Positions 8,105 to 17,474 of a DNA stretch of 64,000 nucleotides are shown piece by piece. The position numbers and the translations under genes were made by a program. Source of the stretch: CAWFLT01 sp963816795 (GTDB lineage Bacteria; Acidobacteriota; Vicinamibacteria; Vicinamibacterales; SCN-69-37); NCBI GenBank assembly GCA_963816795.1, contig CAWFLT010000001.1:1-64000 (forward strand). The letters run 5' to 3'. The stretch's first letter is position 1, and every line of letters starts with the position of its first letter. A model generated the notes under the pieces. The model had not been told where the DNA came from, did no database searches, and saw only the letters and a list, made by a program, of their open reading frames with translations.

Positions 8105-10393
8105 ATGATCTGCCGTTCCGGCGGCCGTCCTGGCCGCATCCTTTCTCGCTCGCTTCTGTTCGCCGCGCTGTTCCTCCTGCTCGTGCCCACGTTCGCGATC
8201 GCGCAGGCCGTCGGTGGCCGCGTCGTCGATCCGCAAGGACGCGCCGTGGCGTCATCCGATGTCCTCATCATGAAAGGCACGGCGGTCGTGACGACCACAA
8301 GGACCGCGAGCGACGGCCGCTTCGGTCCGATCAGCCTCGCGCCTGGCGACTACGACGTCATGGTCGCGGCCACCGGCTGGCGCGCTGTGCCCAAACGCGT
8401 CACGGTTCGCGCCGACGTCACCGCCGACGTCGACCTCGCGCTCACACTCGCGGCGGTGAGCGAGTCGATCGTCGTGTCGGCAGCGCAGGTCGAGTTGCCG
8501 CTCTCGCGAGTGACCGACAGCGTGACCGTGCTCGAGCGCCCCGAGCTGCAGCGGCTCCAGATCGACGGGGTGGCCGAGAGCCTCCGGTTCGTGCCGGGCT
8601 TCGGCGTCATCCAGCAGGGCGGCCGCGGCGCGTTGACGTCGCTCTTCCCACGCGGCGGCGAGTCCGACTACACGCTCGTCATCGCGGATGGGATCCCGCT
8701 CAACGCGTTCGGGGGATCGTTCGACGCGGCGCATCTGTCGGCGCTGCAGGTCGAGCGCATCGAAGTCGTCCGTGGGCCGCAGAGCGCGCTGTACGGCGGC
8801 GGCGCCATTGGCGGTATCCTGAGCGTCACGACACCGCATGGCGGCGCGCCCGGAACGAATGCGATCGTCGAGTTCGGAGGCTACGGCACGGCGCAGACGA
8901 GCGCGGTCACGAGCGGTGCGCGCGGCGCCTGGTCATGGGGCGCGACGTTCGACTGGCTCGACACCGACGGCGACACCGGCGACCGCGCCAACCTGGGCCG
9001 GGCCGTCGCCAACGACGACTACAACCGCTTCGCCGGCAACGCGAGCGTGACGTGGTCCGATCGCGCCGATCGGCGCGTGCGGATCGACGTCCTCGGCAAT
9101 CACAACGAACGCGGCTTTCCCGGTCCGTACGGATCGGATCCGCTCGGGCTCTATGGCGGTCTCGACCTCGTCTCGCGCGGCACGAACAACCTGACCGGGG
9201 TGCGCGCATCCGCCACGCTCGGCGCCGGCCGGAGCTACCGCCACGGATTCCAGTTCGCGCTGACCGGCGCGCGCGGCGAGTTTCGAAGCGCTGACTTCTT
9301 CGACCCCTCGGTGATCAACACCGACCACACGGACACTGACCGCGTGACGGGACGCTATCAGCTCGACCTCGAGCGCCGGCGCGTTGGCCTGTCTGCCGGC
9401 TGGGAGATTCTGACCGAACAGGAAGAGAACCGGTACATTCGCGATCTCAACGCGCAGGAGATCCCGGTCAAACGGCACATCAACGGATGGTTCGCCGAAT
9501 CACGCTGGCCGTTCAGCGGGCGCGCGGCGCTCACCGCCGGTCTCCGCGTCGAGCGCATTCAGCGATCGACACTCGCCGCCGGTGAGTTCGGCCGGCCGGC
9601 GTTCGACGAGGCGGACGTCGTGTGGTCGGTGAATCCGAAGGTCTCGGGCTCCTGGTTCGTTCGCCCTGCCGACGCGCGCGGCTGGACGAAAGTCCGGTTC
9701 GGCGCCGGCACCGGCATCAAGCCGCCGAGCGCCTTCGAGATCGCGTTCACCGACAATCCCGGCCTGAAGCCGGAGCGGAGCCGGAGCCTCGATCTCGGCA
9801 TCGAACACGCCCTGGCCGGAGCGGCGTTCGTCGCCGACATGACGTTCTTCGCGAACCGGTACGACGATCTCATCGTCACCGTGGGCAGTTCGTTTTCGGG
9901 CGCGAGCCCGTACCAGTCGGACAACATCGCCAACGCCACAGCGAAGGGTCTTGAAGTCGGGGCCAACTGGCGATCGCCGCGCGGATTCTCCGCTCGCGTG
10001 GCCTACACCTGGCTCGACACCGAGGTCCTGAGCGTGGACAACGTGAGCACGGAGGTCGCGCCGCGGCCGTACGACGTCGGCGACCCGCTCCTTCGGCGGC
10101 CGCGCCATCAGGCGTCCCTGGCCGTCACCTGGTCCTCCGATCGTGCCCAGGCGTTCTTCACGATCAACGGCCGCGGCGGCATGACCGACCTCGAACCCAA
10201 TTTCGCGTCGTCCGTGTACCAGAATCCTGGATATGCCGTCGCGTCGCTCGGCGGTGCCGTCCGCATCGCCCGGTCGCTCGAGGTGTACACGCGTGTCAAC
10301 AACCTCTTCGATCGTGACTATGAGGAGGCCTTTGGCTTTCCGGCGCTCGGACGGAGCGCCATGATCGGGTTGCGTGTCGCTACGCGTCATTGA
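8105..10393 (+). CDS. btuB: TonB-dependent receptor with carboxypeptidase-regulatory domain, BtuB-like
   Basis: Outer-membrane receptor of 762 residues for TonB-driven uptake, by context of cobalamin or corrinoids. Residues 1-33 are a signal peptide ending after AIAQA. Residues 35-110 form a carboxypeptidase-regulatory-like beta domain (GGRVVDPQGRAV). The plug follows at about 120-235, with FPRGGESDYTLVIADG and VRGPQSALYGGGAIGG, and the rest is a 22-strand barrel. The start at 8105 follows the riboswitch hairpin; longer forms beginning at 7733 would translate the riboswitch and are rejected. The stop overlaps the GTG start of the ATPase by 20 bases. The C-terminus lacks the usual final aromatic residue. 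Confidence 0.9.
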   Translation: MICRSGGRPGRILSRSLLFAALFLLLVPTFAIAQAVGGRVVDPQGRAVASSDVLIMKGTAVVTTTRTASDGRFGPISLAPGDYDVMVAATGWRAVPKRVTVRADVTADVDLALTLAAVSESIVVSAAQVELPLSRVTDSVTVLERPELQRLQIDGVAESLRFVPGFGVIQQGGRGALTSLFPRGGESDYTLVIADGIPLNAFGGSFDAAHLSALQVERIEVVRGPQSALYGGGAIGGILSVTTPHGGAPGTNAIVEFGGYGTAQTSAVTSGARGAWSWGATFDWLDTDGDTGDRANLGRAVANDDYNRFAGNASVTWSDRADRRVRIDVLGNHNERGFPGPYGSDPLGLYGGLDLVSRGTNNLTGVRASATLGAGRSYRHGFQFALTGARGEFRSADFFDPSVINTDHTDTDRVTGRYQLDLERRRVGLSAGWEILTEQEENRYIRDLNAQEIPVKRHINGWFAESRWPFSGRAALTAGLRVERIQRSTLAAGEFGRPAFDEADVVWSVNPKVSGSWFVRPADARGWTKVRFGAGTGIKPPSAFEIAFTDNPGLKPERSRSLDLGIEHALAGAAFVADMTFFANRYDDLIVTVGSSFSGASPYQSDNIANATAKGLEVGANWRSPRGFSARVAYTWLDTEVLSVDNVSTEVAPRPYDVGDPLLRRPRHQASLAVTWSSDRAQAFFTINGRGGMTDLEPNFASSVYQNPGYAVASLGGAVRIARSLEVYTRVNNLFDRDYEEAFGFPALGRSAMIGLRVATRH

Positions 10394-11260
10394 CGTCCAC
10401 TTCGGCTACGACAAAGGCCGCGGCAGGAACGAGATGGCCGCGCGCGTCCTGCACGCGGTCTCGCTCGAAGTGGCTGACGGGTCCGCTGTCGGCATCCTCG
10501 GGCCCAACGGATCGGGCAAGACCACGCTGCTCCGATTGATGGCCGGCGTGGCGCGTCCGTGGTCTGGGCAGGTGATGATCGACGGCACCGAGATCGGCGC
10601 GCTGCCGCGCCGGACGATCGCGCGGCAGCTTGCCGTCGTACCGCAAGAGACGGTGCTGACCTTCGACTACAGCGTGCTGGAAATGGTCCTGATGGGCCGC
10701 TATCCGCACCTCGGCGCGTTCGAACTGGAAGGGCCGTCGGATCGCGCGGCCGCGATGGCGGCGCTTCAAGCGACCGGCACCGCCGCGCTCGCCGATCGAC
10801 CGTTCAACACGCTCAGTGGCGGCGAGAAGCAACGCGTCGTCATCGCATCGGCGCTCGCACAACTGGACACGGCCGAAGAAGGCCAAAGGCCCAGGGCCAA
10901 TGGCCCAAGGCAAAGAGACTGCGCAGCCCTGACGGGAGCGGCGAACGGCCGGCGTTGGGCCTGGGGCCTCTGACGATCACGCAGAACGGCGTCTTGCTGC
11001 TCGACGAGCCGACGGCGTCACTGGATCTGCGTTATCAACTCGAAGTGGCGGCATTGTTGAAGCGGCTCCGAGCAGAGCGCGGCCTCACGATCGTGCTGTC
11101 GACGCACGACCTCCGGCTGGCCAAGGCGGTCTGCACGCACGTCGTCCTGCTGTCGCGCGGCCGTGTCCTGGCTGACGGCCCGGTGGCCAACGTCCTGACG
11201 CCGGCGCTGATCGGCCAACTCTTCGATGTCGACCCCGCAGTCGCGGCGCCGTTACTGTAA
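10374..11260 (+). pseudogene. btuD: B12 ABC transporter ATPase, interrupted by a repeat insertion
   Basis: FecE/BtuD-type ATPase that would energise the B12 permease. It starts with GTG at 10374. The Walker A GPNGSGKTT is at about residues 43-51, the Q loop VPQET follows and the signature is LSGGEKQR. After IASALAQ the frame enters about 120 bases of repeat DNA and stops at 10973. The second half resumes in another frame with VLLLDEPTASLDL (Walker B) and the switch His in LSTHDL, ending at 11260. Normally only 3-4 residues separate ALAQ from the Walker B strand. As it stands the ATPase is split between its signature and Walker B. Confidence 0.88.
10863..10985 (+). repeat. GGCCAA/GGCCCAGG inverted-repeat element inserted in btuD
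   Basis: About 120 bases lie between the codons for ALAQ and VLLLDEP of the ATPase. The left end is built of GGCCAAAGGCCCAGGGCC-type units and the right end of TTGGGCCTGGGGCC, giving an imperfect inverted repeat. A related element sits in the sufB-sufA spacer at 33.9-34.0 kb. The insertion shifts the frame. No target duplication or transposase was seen. Confidence 0.8.
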
Positions 11261-11269
11261 AGGGCGCGC

Positions 11270-12253
11270 ATGAGGCCGGTTCCCGTCGTGGCGTTGTGCT
11301 TCCTGACGATGGTGGTGGCGGTGTTCGCGGCGCCGTTCATCGGCTCGACGCCGATCGAGCTCGGCCGCGTGTTCAGTCGATCGGTGCCGTTCGCGGACAA
11401 CGTCGACGCTCAGATCTTTTTCATCGCGCGGCTGCCTCGCGCGCTGGCGGCGGCGCTGGTCGGCGGCACGCTCGCTGCCGCTGGCGTCGTGTTTCAGGGA
11501 TTGCTGCGCAATCCTCTGGCCACGCCCTACACGCTCGGCGTCTCCGCCGGTGCGTCGCTCGGCGCGATGGTCGCCATCACGTTCGGGCAGGCGTGGGCAG
11601 TCGGCGGCGTCGCCTCGGCCAGCCTTCTCGGAGCGATTCTGGCCGTCCTCGTCGTGTACGCCCTCGCCACGGCCCAGCATCGCGGGATTTCGACGACGGT
11701 GCTCCTCCTGGCTGGCGTCACGCTCAACGCGTTCTTTTCGGCGCTGATCCTGTTCGTGCAGTATCTCAGCGACTTCGCTCAGACGTTTCGCGCCCTTCGC
11801 TGGCTCATGGGCGATCTCGACATCGCCGGCTATGCGCCTTTGCTCGCGGCGCTGCCGCTGGCACTCGTCGCGTTTGCGGGCTTCGCCTGGCTGGCGCGGC
11901 CGCTCAACCTGCTCAGCATCAGCGCGGAAGCGGCTGGCTTTCGCGGCGTGAACGTCGAGCGCGCGCAGCGGATCGCGTTCTTCTCGGCCTCGCTCGCGAC
12001 GGGAGCAGCCGTGTCGGTCGGCGGCCCGATTGGCTTTGTCGGCATCATCGTCCCGCATCTGGTCCGGCTGCTGGTTGGCGCCGACCATCGTGTCGTGCTG
12101 CCCGCATCCACGTTCTTCGGCGCCGCCTTCCTCGTCGGCTGCGATGCGATCGCGCGGACGCTGCTCGCGCCGCTCGAGCTGCCGGTCGGGATCGTGACGG
12201 CAGTCATTGGGGGGCCCTTCTTCCTGTGGTTATTGATAAGAAGAAGGGCCTGA
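11270..12253 (+). CDS. btuC: FecCD-family permease, B12 uptake
   Basis: Inner-membrane permease of 327 residues in the FecCD/BtuC family, with about nine to ten helices. It carries the family's LPRALAAALVGGTLAAAGV near residue 50, the GVSAGASLGAM loop, and GPIGFVGIIVPHLVR in the C-terminal half, where the ATPase couples. It starts ten bases after the ATPase stop in the same B12 operon. The frame is intact, although the partner ATPase is broken; another ATPase could substitute. The specificity for B12 rests on the riboswitch. Confidence 0.9.
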   Translation: MRPVPVVALCFLTMVVAVFAAPFIGSTPIELGRVFSRSVPFADNVDAQIFFIARLPRALAAALVGGTLAAAGVVFQGLLRNPLATPYTLGVSAGASLGAMVAITFGQAWAVGGVASASLLGAILAVLVVYALATAQHRGISTTVLLLAGVTLNAFFSALILFVQYLSDFAQTFRALRWLMGDLDIAGYAPLLAALPLALVAFAGFAWLARPLNLLSISAEAAGFRGVNVERAQRIAFFSASLATGAAVSVGGPIGFVGIIVPHLVRLLVGADHRVVLPASTFFGAAFLVGCDAIARTLLAPLELPVGIVTAVIGGPFFLWLLIRRRA

Positions 12254-12435
12254 GGACACGGAGAAGAACTAGAGATCACGGAGAAGAACAAAGTTGACAC
12301 CCCGCGCCGCCTTGAGGCGCGGGCCCGAGGCGCGGGGGTGGGCCGCCTCGCGCCGAAGGCGCTTCGGCGAGCTGGGCCGAAGCCTTGGCGGAGGCCGGCC
12401 CCGCGCCAGTAAGTTTAGAGATCACGGAGAAGACC
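12254..12435. repeat. Composite intergenic repeat between btuC and btuF
   Basis: Starts with two copies of a CACGGAGAAGAAC module, then the GC-rich element in reverse orientation (GCGCGGGCCCGAGGCGCGGGGG) and ends GCGCCAGTAAGTTTAG plus another CACGGAGAAGA. The GGGG/CCCC centre of the element is interrupted by about 55 bases that are themselves inverted-repeat rich (GCCGAAGGC, GGCCGAAGCC). The same loop expansion occurs in opposite orientation near 13.36-13.42 kb. Confidence 0.85.
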
Positions 12436-13566
12436 TTGAGATCACTGAGACGAGCGGCCTGTGTCGGTTGCTTGCTGGCCATCGTCGCTACGCTGCTGGT
12501 GTGGCGCGGGTCGGCGGCACCTGTGGTGTCGGCGGGCTCGCTGCAGGCGCCGAAGCGGATCATCTCGCTGGTGCCGGCGGTGACCGAGATGCTCTTCGCG
12601 ATCGGCGCGGGCAACGAGGTCGTGGGGGTCTCGAGTTACGACCGGTTTCCGCCGGAGGTGGCGACACGGCCGAAAGTGGGAGCGCTGATCGATCCTGACT
12701 TCGAGCGCATCCTCTCGTTGAAGCCGGACCTGGTCGTGGTCTACGGCAGCCAGACCGAGTTGATCGCGCGTCTCGGCCGCGCGCAACTGCCGCTGTTCAA
12801 TTACCGTCATGCCGGACTCGGCGACGTGACCTCGACGATTCGGGAATTGGGCACGCGCATCGGCCGGGGGGCGGAGGCCGATCAGGTCGCTGCCGCGATC
12901 GAACGGGACATCGCAGCGATTCGCACCCGCGTTGCGGGGCGGCCGAGGCCGCGGACGGTGCTCGTGTTTGGCCGCGAACCGGGCTCGCTCCGGGGCGTCT
13001 ACGTCAGCGCGGGTGTCGGGTTCATGCACGACATGCTCGACGCGGCGGGAGGCGCCGATGTGTTTGCCGACATCGCGCGTCAGAGCCTTCAGGCCACGAC
13101 CGAGGTGCTGCTCGCGCGTGCCCCGGAAGTGATCATCGAAGCGCATGCGAGTGAAGGCTGGACGCCGGAACGGGTCGCACGAGAACGCCTGGTCTGGAAC
13201 GTCCTGCCGTCTCTTCCGGCCGTCCGGTCGGGACGCATCCATATCCTCACCGACGATCGGTTGTCGATCCCTGGTCCGCGCGTCGCGGACGCGATCCGGC
13301 TGCTGGCAGACGTCCTTCACCCGAAGGCGGCGATCAATATCACAGGCGCGGGGCCTGGCCTCCGCCAAGGCTTCGGCCCAGCGCGCCGAACCGCGCCTTC
13401 GGCGCGAAGCCGCGGCCCACCCCCGCGCCTCGGGCCCGCGCCACACACCGGCGCGGTTATCTTCAGCCTTACTGGCGTGGGGCCCCACCCCCACGCCTCG
13501 GGCCCGCGCCGCCAAGGCGGCGCGGGGTGTCCGCTAACTTCACTGGCGCGCGGCAGCAGGCGATGA
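12436..13566 (+). CDS. btuF: Periplasmic cobalamin-binding protein, BtuF-like
   Basis: Helical-backbone substrate-binding protein of an ABC importer. The proposed TTG start at 12436 has GGAGAAG just before it and gives a hydrophobic signal segment (ACVGCLLAIVATLLVW). The family opening RIISLVPAVTEMLFAIG follows, then the YDRFPPEV and PKVGALIDPDFERILSLKPDLVV region and a C-terminal lobe ending near VLHPKA. The last 75 or so residues, after about 13340, are read from the GC-rich repeat and are probably not part of the fold. The binding protein should deliver B12 from the receptor to BtuC. Confidence 0.85.
   Translation: MRSLRRAACVGCLLAIVATLLVWRGSAAPVVSAGSLQAPKRIISLVPAVTEMLFAIGAGNEVVGVSSYDRFPPEVATRPKVGALIDPDFERILSLKPDLVVVYGSQTELIARLGRAQLPLFNYRHAGLGDVTSTIRELGTRIGRGAEADQVAAAIERDIAAIRTRVAGRPRPRTVLVFGREPGSLRGVYVSAGVGFMHDMLDAAGGADVFADIARQSLQATTEVLLARAPEVIIEAHASEGWTPERVARERLVWNVLPSLPAVRSGRIHILTDDRLSIPGPRVADAIRLLADVLHPKAAINITGAGPGLRQGFGPARRTAPSARSRGPPPRLGPAPHTGAVIFSLTGVGPHPHASGPRRQGGAGCPLTSLARGSRR
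13335..13555. repeat. GC-rich repeat with expanded loop, plus a normal copy
   Basis: Two copies of the GGGGCCCC...CCCCCACGC family overlie the 3' end of btuF. The first (about 13343-13440) has its centre split by roughly 55 bases matching the expansion at 12.34-12.40 kb in reverse complement. The second at about 13478-13530 is a standard copy with the TTACTGGCGTGGGG joint. Confidence 0.85.
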
Positions 13567-14217
13567 AAGTGCTACTGTCCTGGTCCTCCGGCAAGGACTC
13601 TGCGTGGGCCCTCCACGTGCTGCGCCGGGACGCGGACGTCGAAGTGGCCGCGCTCTTGACGACGTTCAATGAAGCGGCGGATCGGGTGGCCATGCACGCC
13701 GTGCGTCGCGCGCTCGTCGAGGCGCAGGCCGCGGCCGCGGGACTCCCGCTCGTCACCGTCCAGATTCCTTCACCGTGTCCCAACGAGATCTACGAAGAAC
13801 GGATGCGCACGGCGGTGACGCATGCCGTGCGCCAGCGGCTTCACGCACGTCGCGTTCGGCGATCTCTTTCTCGAGGACGTGCGGCAGTATCGCGAGGAAC
13901 GGCTCGCCGGTACGGGCCTGGCTCCCATCTTCCCGCTGTGGAATCGACCGACGCCGGCGCTCGCGCGCGAGATGATCGAAGCGGGCCTCGACGCCGTCCT
14001 CACCTCGGTCGATCCCCGCGTGCTCGACCGGTCGTTCGCCGGCCGGCGATACGACTCGTCGCTGCTCGACGAATTGCCGCCCGAGGTCGATCCCTGCGGC
14101 GAACGCGGCGAGTTCCACACCTTCTGCTGCGCCGGTCCGATGTTTCGTCACCGCATCGACGTCGAGCCAGGCGTCGTGGTCGAACGGGACGGTTTTGTGT
14201 TCGCGGATGTTTTCTAA
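13563..14217 (+). CDS. PP-loop ATPase, Dph6/DUF71-like, one apparent frameshift
   Basis: ATP-pyrophosphatase-family protein related to the Dph6 (diphthine-ammonia ligase) or DUF71 group, about 217 residues if the frame is repaired. The N-terminal part has the PP-loop SWSSGKDSAWALHVL and EEAQ-type helix. After AVTHAV at about 13829 the conserved text continues one frame over as ASGFTHVAFGDLFLEDVR, then the EMIEAGLDAVLTSVDPR and DPCGERGEFHTF boxes typical of this family. One extra base (or two missing) explains it. It directly follows btuF, which suggests a role linked to corrinoid or nucleotide use, but the true substrate is unknown. Confidence 0.75.
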
Positions 14218-14300
14218 CATTACAGGCGCGGGGCCCCACCCCCACGCCTCGGGCCGCGCCAGAAAGCGGCGCGGGTGTCCGCTTCCGGCCTGCCTCCCGG
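14218..14300. repeat. GC-rich repeat between PP-loop gene and mqnD
   Basis: A single copy of the GGGGCCCCACCCCCACGCCTCGGGC element with its TTACAGGCGC left joint, between the convergent PP-loop and mqnD genes. It could end both transcripts. Confidence 0.85.
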
Positions 14301-14309
14301 CCCTCGCTC

Positions 14310-15150
14310 TTACACGAATTGAACTGGCACGGGCGCCGGGACGAGGCCTTTCTCGATGCGCTTCGGCGAAGAATCGCTCGAGCGCCGCGCGGCCTCTCGT
14401 GCCGTAGTCGAGCGTGAGCTGGTTGACGTACATGCCGACGAACTTGTCCGTGTCGCTGCGGTTGAGGCCGCGGCCGAACTGCTGCGCGTACTCGACCGCC
14501 TCGGGACGGTGCGACAAGGCGTAGGCGATGCTGTCGTGCAGCATGCGCGAGACGACCCGCATCGCCTCGGCGCCGAGGTCGCGGCGAATGACATTCCCGC
14601 CGAGTGGCAGCGGCAGGCCGCCGGTGCGATCGAACCACCATTCGCCCAGGTCCACGATCTTCTCGAGGCCGTCCGAGGCGTAGGTCAGTTGGCCTTCGTG
14701 GATGAGCAGGCCGGCCTCGACGCGGCCGTTCACGACGGCCTCCTGAATCTCGTCGAACGGCATGATCTCGGCGATGAACGACGGGTCGTACATCTGGAGC
14801 GTGAGGTACGCAGACGTCATCTTGCCGGGGATCGCGACGCGGACGTCCTTGAGGGCGCCGGGCGTCCGGCCGATGCGGCTGCCCTGCCGCGCCACCAGAA
14901 TCGGGCCGTACTTGTCGCCCATGCTCGCGCCGTGCGGCAGGAGCGCGTAGCGATCCTGCAGGTGCGCGTAGGCGTGAAACGAGACAGCCGTGACCTCGTA
15001 CTGGCCGTCGAAGGCGGCGCGATTGAGCGTCTCGATGTCGGCGAGCACCTGCTCGACCTCGATGCCCTCGACGTGCACGGCACCGCTGGCCAGGCCAAAG
15101 AACATGAACGCGTCATCTGAATCCGGACTGTGGGCCACGGTCACTTTCAT
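14310..15150 (-). CDS. mqnD: 1,4-dihydroxy-6-naphthoate synthase, one apparent frameshift
   Basis: Futalosine-pathway enzyme that converts cyclic dehypoxanthinylfutalosine to dihydroxynaphthoate. The ATG at 15150 gives MKVTVAHSPDSDDAFMFFGL, followed by the SFHAYAHL, GASMGDKYGPILVA and PGKMTSAYLTLQMY boxes of MqnD. The expected C-terminus GLVPAPVPVQFV lies one frame over; the shift falls at a GAGAAAGG run near 14355. The span is 841 bases, that is 280 codons plus one, so removing one base restores the gene. In the unshifted frame the protein runs on for about 200 non-protein-like residues. mqnE is at 6 kb. Confidence 0.85.
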
Positions 15151-15187
15151 GACGAACAGTGTATCGTGCGGTCGGATCCTCTCGCGA

Positions 15188-15966
15188 TCACCGGCCCGGA
15201 TCACGGAGCGCGCGGAAGAACCGGCCGACCGCCTCGGGCCCGCTCAGTCGAAAATCGATCAAGTGCGTGTGCGGCCGCTCCCCGACGCCGATCGCGATCT
15301 CGTCGTCGGCCAGCCAGGTGAACGCGTCTTCGTCGGTCCGGTCGTCGCCGAGATACACGACCACGACCGGCCGATCGATCCGCGCCGCTATCGCGCGCGC
15401 GGATCCACTGCACGGCGCGCCCCTTGTGCCAGTCGACCGCGGGCAGCAGCTCGGCGGCCTTCGCGCCCATGAGGAACTTGAGCACGTGCGCCTCGAGCAT
15501 CGGCTCGGCGAGCGCCTCGAACTCCTCCAGGCCCCGGCCGGCGAGCTCCGGCGGCACGCGCCGGACATGACACGTGAGCGCGTAGGTCTTGTCCTCCAGG
15601 AAGAGGCCGGGACACCAGGCCAGCTCACGCTCGGCGTCGAGCACGAGCCGCTCGATCACCGGCGCGACGCTGTCGAGCGCGTAGTGATGGAAGGCGGCAT
15701 CCGGCCCGGTGATCTCGAGGCCGTGCAGTCCGGCGACGAACTCCGCGGCCGGGCCGACCCGCTCGGCCACATCCACGAGCCGGCGGCCGCTGACCGCGCC
15801 CACCGAGATCTCGGCGCTGGCGGCCAACGCGTCGAGCGCTTCGCGGACGTCATCCGCCATGTACGCCTGAGACGGGCACTGGCGCCAGGTCGGCGAGCGT
15901 GCCGTCGTAGTCGGTGAGCAGAATCAGATGGCGGCTGTCGAGCCGTTGCGCGACCCCCGCGGCCAC
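15188..15966 (-). pseudogene. otsB: Trehalose-6-phosphate phosphatase, two apparent frameshifts
   Basis: HAD-family phosphatase releasing trehalose. A GTG start at 15966 opens a frame reading LLTDYDGTLADLAPVP, the HAD motif I. The text then shifts one base to MADDVREALDALAAS and continues through GAVSGR, FVAGLHGLEITGP and DWHKGRAVQW. Near 15400, in a CGCGCGCG run, it shifts again to RIDRPVVVVYLGDDRTDEDAF (motif IV) and ends at 15188. The span is 779 bases, two more than a multiple of three, as expected for two +1 shifts. It follows otsA directly. It is either decayed or mis-sequenced; see the shared pattern in this region. Confidence 0.8.
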
Positions 15967-16015
15967 GCGCTCCGGCGAGTCGTACGCCGGCCCGACCTTC
16001 GTGTCTGCCGGTCTA

Positions 16016-17474
16016 CTATCCTGCAAGGAACCCCGGACCTTTCCTGCGCTCGAGCCGATCGAGGATGTCCGACGCCCACGCCAGCACGTCGCGGCCGGCG
16101 ACGCGCCGGCGCATCGCCTGCATCCGGCGCCGCCGCTCCCAGACCGGCATCTCGATGGCGCGATCGATGGCCGCCGTGAATCCCTGATCGTCGTACGGAT
16201 TGATGATCAGCGCCTCGCCGAGCTCCTGCGCAGCGCCGGCCAGCTCGCTCAGAATCAGCACGCCGTCGTGATCGTCGCGCGCCGCGACGAATTCCTTCGC
16301 CACCAGGTTCATCCCGTCGTGCAACGACGAGACGACACAGAAGTTGGCGAGCCGGTACAAGCGCCACGAGCTCGGGCAGCGGAAACGAGCGCTTCAGGTA
16401 GAGAATCGGCCCCTCGCCGGCGCCATGTCCGTGCGTCGCGTTCACCCGCGCGATCTGCTCGTCGATCTCGGCCGAAATGGCGGCATAGGCGGGCACCTCC
16501 TCGCGCGACGGCACGCCGATCTGGACGAACACGAAGCGGTCGGCGAGCTCGGGCCGCCGCGCCAGCACGCGATCGATCGCCGCGATCCGCTCGGGGATGC
16601 CCTTGGTGTAATCGAGCCGGTCGACGCCGACCCCAACGACCTTCCCGTCCAGCCGATAGTCCGCGGTGAGGCGAGCCATCGTCTCGGTCAGCTCCTGCGT
16701 GGTGAGGATGGCGGTAATGCGATCGAAGTCGGCGCCGATGGGAATCGACAACACCCGGACCGGCCGATCGCCGAAGTAGACGACCTCGCCCGAGACCGAC
16801 GCGCCCACCTCCTCGGCGACGGCGGCGAGAAAGTTGCGCTGATCGCGCGGCAGCTGAAACGCGACCAGATCGTTGTTCAACATGCCTTCGACGATGTCCT
16901 TGCGCCAGGGACAGATCCGCAGCCGATCGACGTCGGGCCACGGGATGTGCCAGAAGAGCGCCGTGCGAAGCGCCGGCCGCCGCTGGCGCAGCGACTTGGC
17001 GACGAGCGCCAGATGGTAGTCGTTCAGGAACACCGACGCGTCCGGCGGCGCTTCGATCGCCGCGGCCTCGGCAAACCGCCGGTTCACGGACTGATAGATC
17101 TCCCAGTCGCCCGCCTTGAACTGCGGGCGGACGTGCGCCTGGTGACAGAGCGGCCAGAGCCCGCTGTTGCTGAAGCCGGCGTAGTAGCCCTCCTCCTCCT
17201 CTGGCGACAGCCAGAGACGGCGGAGGCGATAGGCCGGCGCATCGGGCGGCACTTCGATCGAGCTGCGCTCGTCGACGACGGCCCGGTCTGCGCTCCCCGC
17301 GCCGTGTGCGACCCACACGCCGCCGCGTTCGCGCAAGAGCGCGTCGAGCGCCACCGACACGCCGCCGGGCGTGGCACGGGCGATGATCGACCCGTGCTCC
17401 GCGTACTCGTGAATCCACGGCTCGCGATTCGACACGACGACCAGCCCGCCGGCCGATCCGCCGATCTCGTTCAC
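16016..17474 (-). pseudogene. otsA: Trehalose-6-phosphate synthase, one apparent frameshift
   Basis: GT20 glycosyltransferase making trehalose-6-phosphate from UDP-glucose and glucose-6-phosphate. The N-terminus GGLVVVSNREPWIH is followed by FLNDYHLALV, FWHIPWP, the LDYTKGIPERI box and VFVQIGVPSRE. After FPLPELVAL, near 16360, the conserved end VSSLHDGMNLVAKEFVAARDD continues one frame over, to a stop at 16016. The span is one base over a multiple of three. The start is uncertain: GTG at 17474 is proposed, but the frame is open upstream into the preceding antiporter's C-terminus, so a fusion is possible. otsB follows immediately. Confidence 0.8.
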
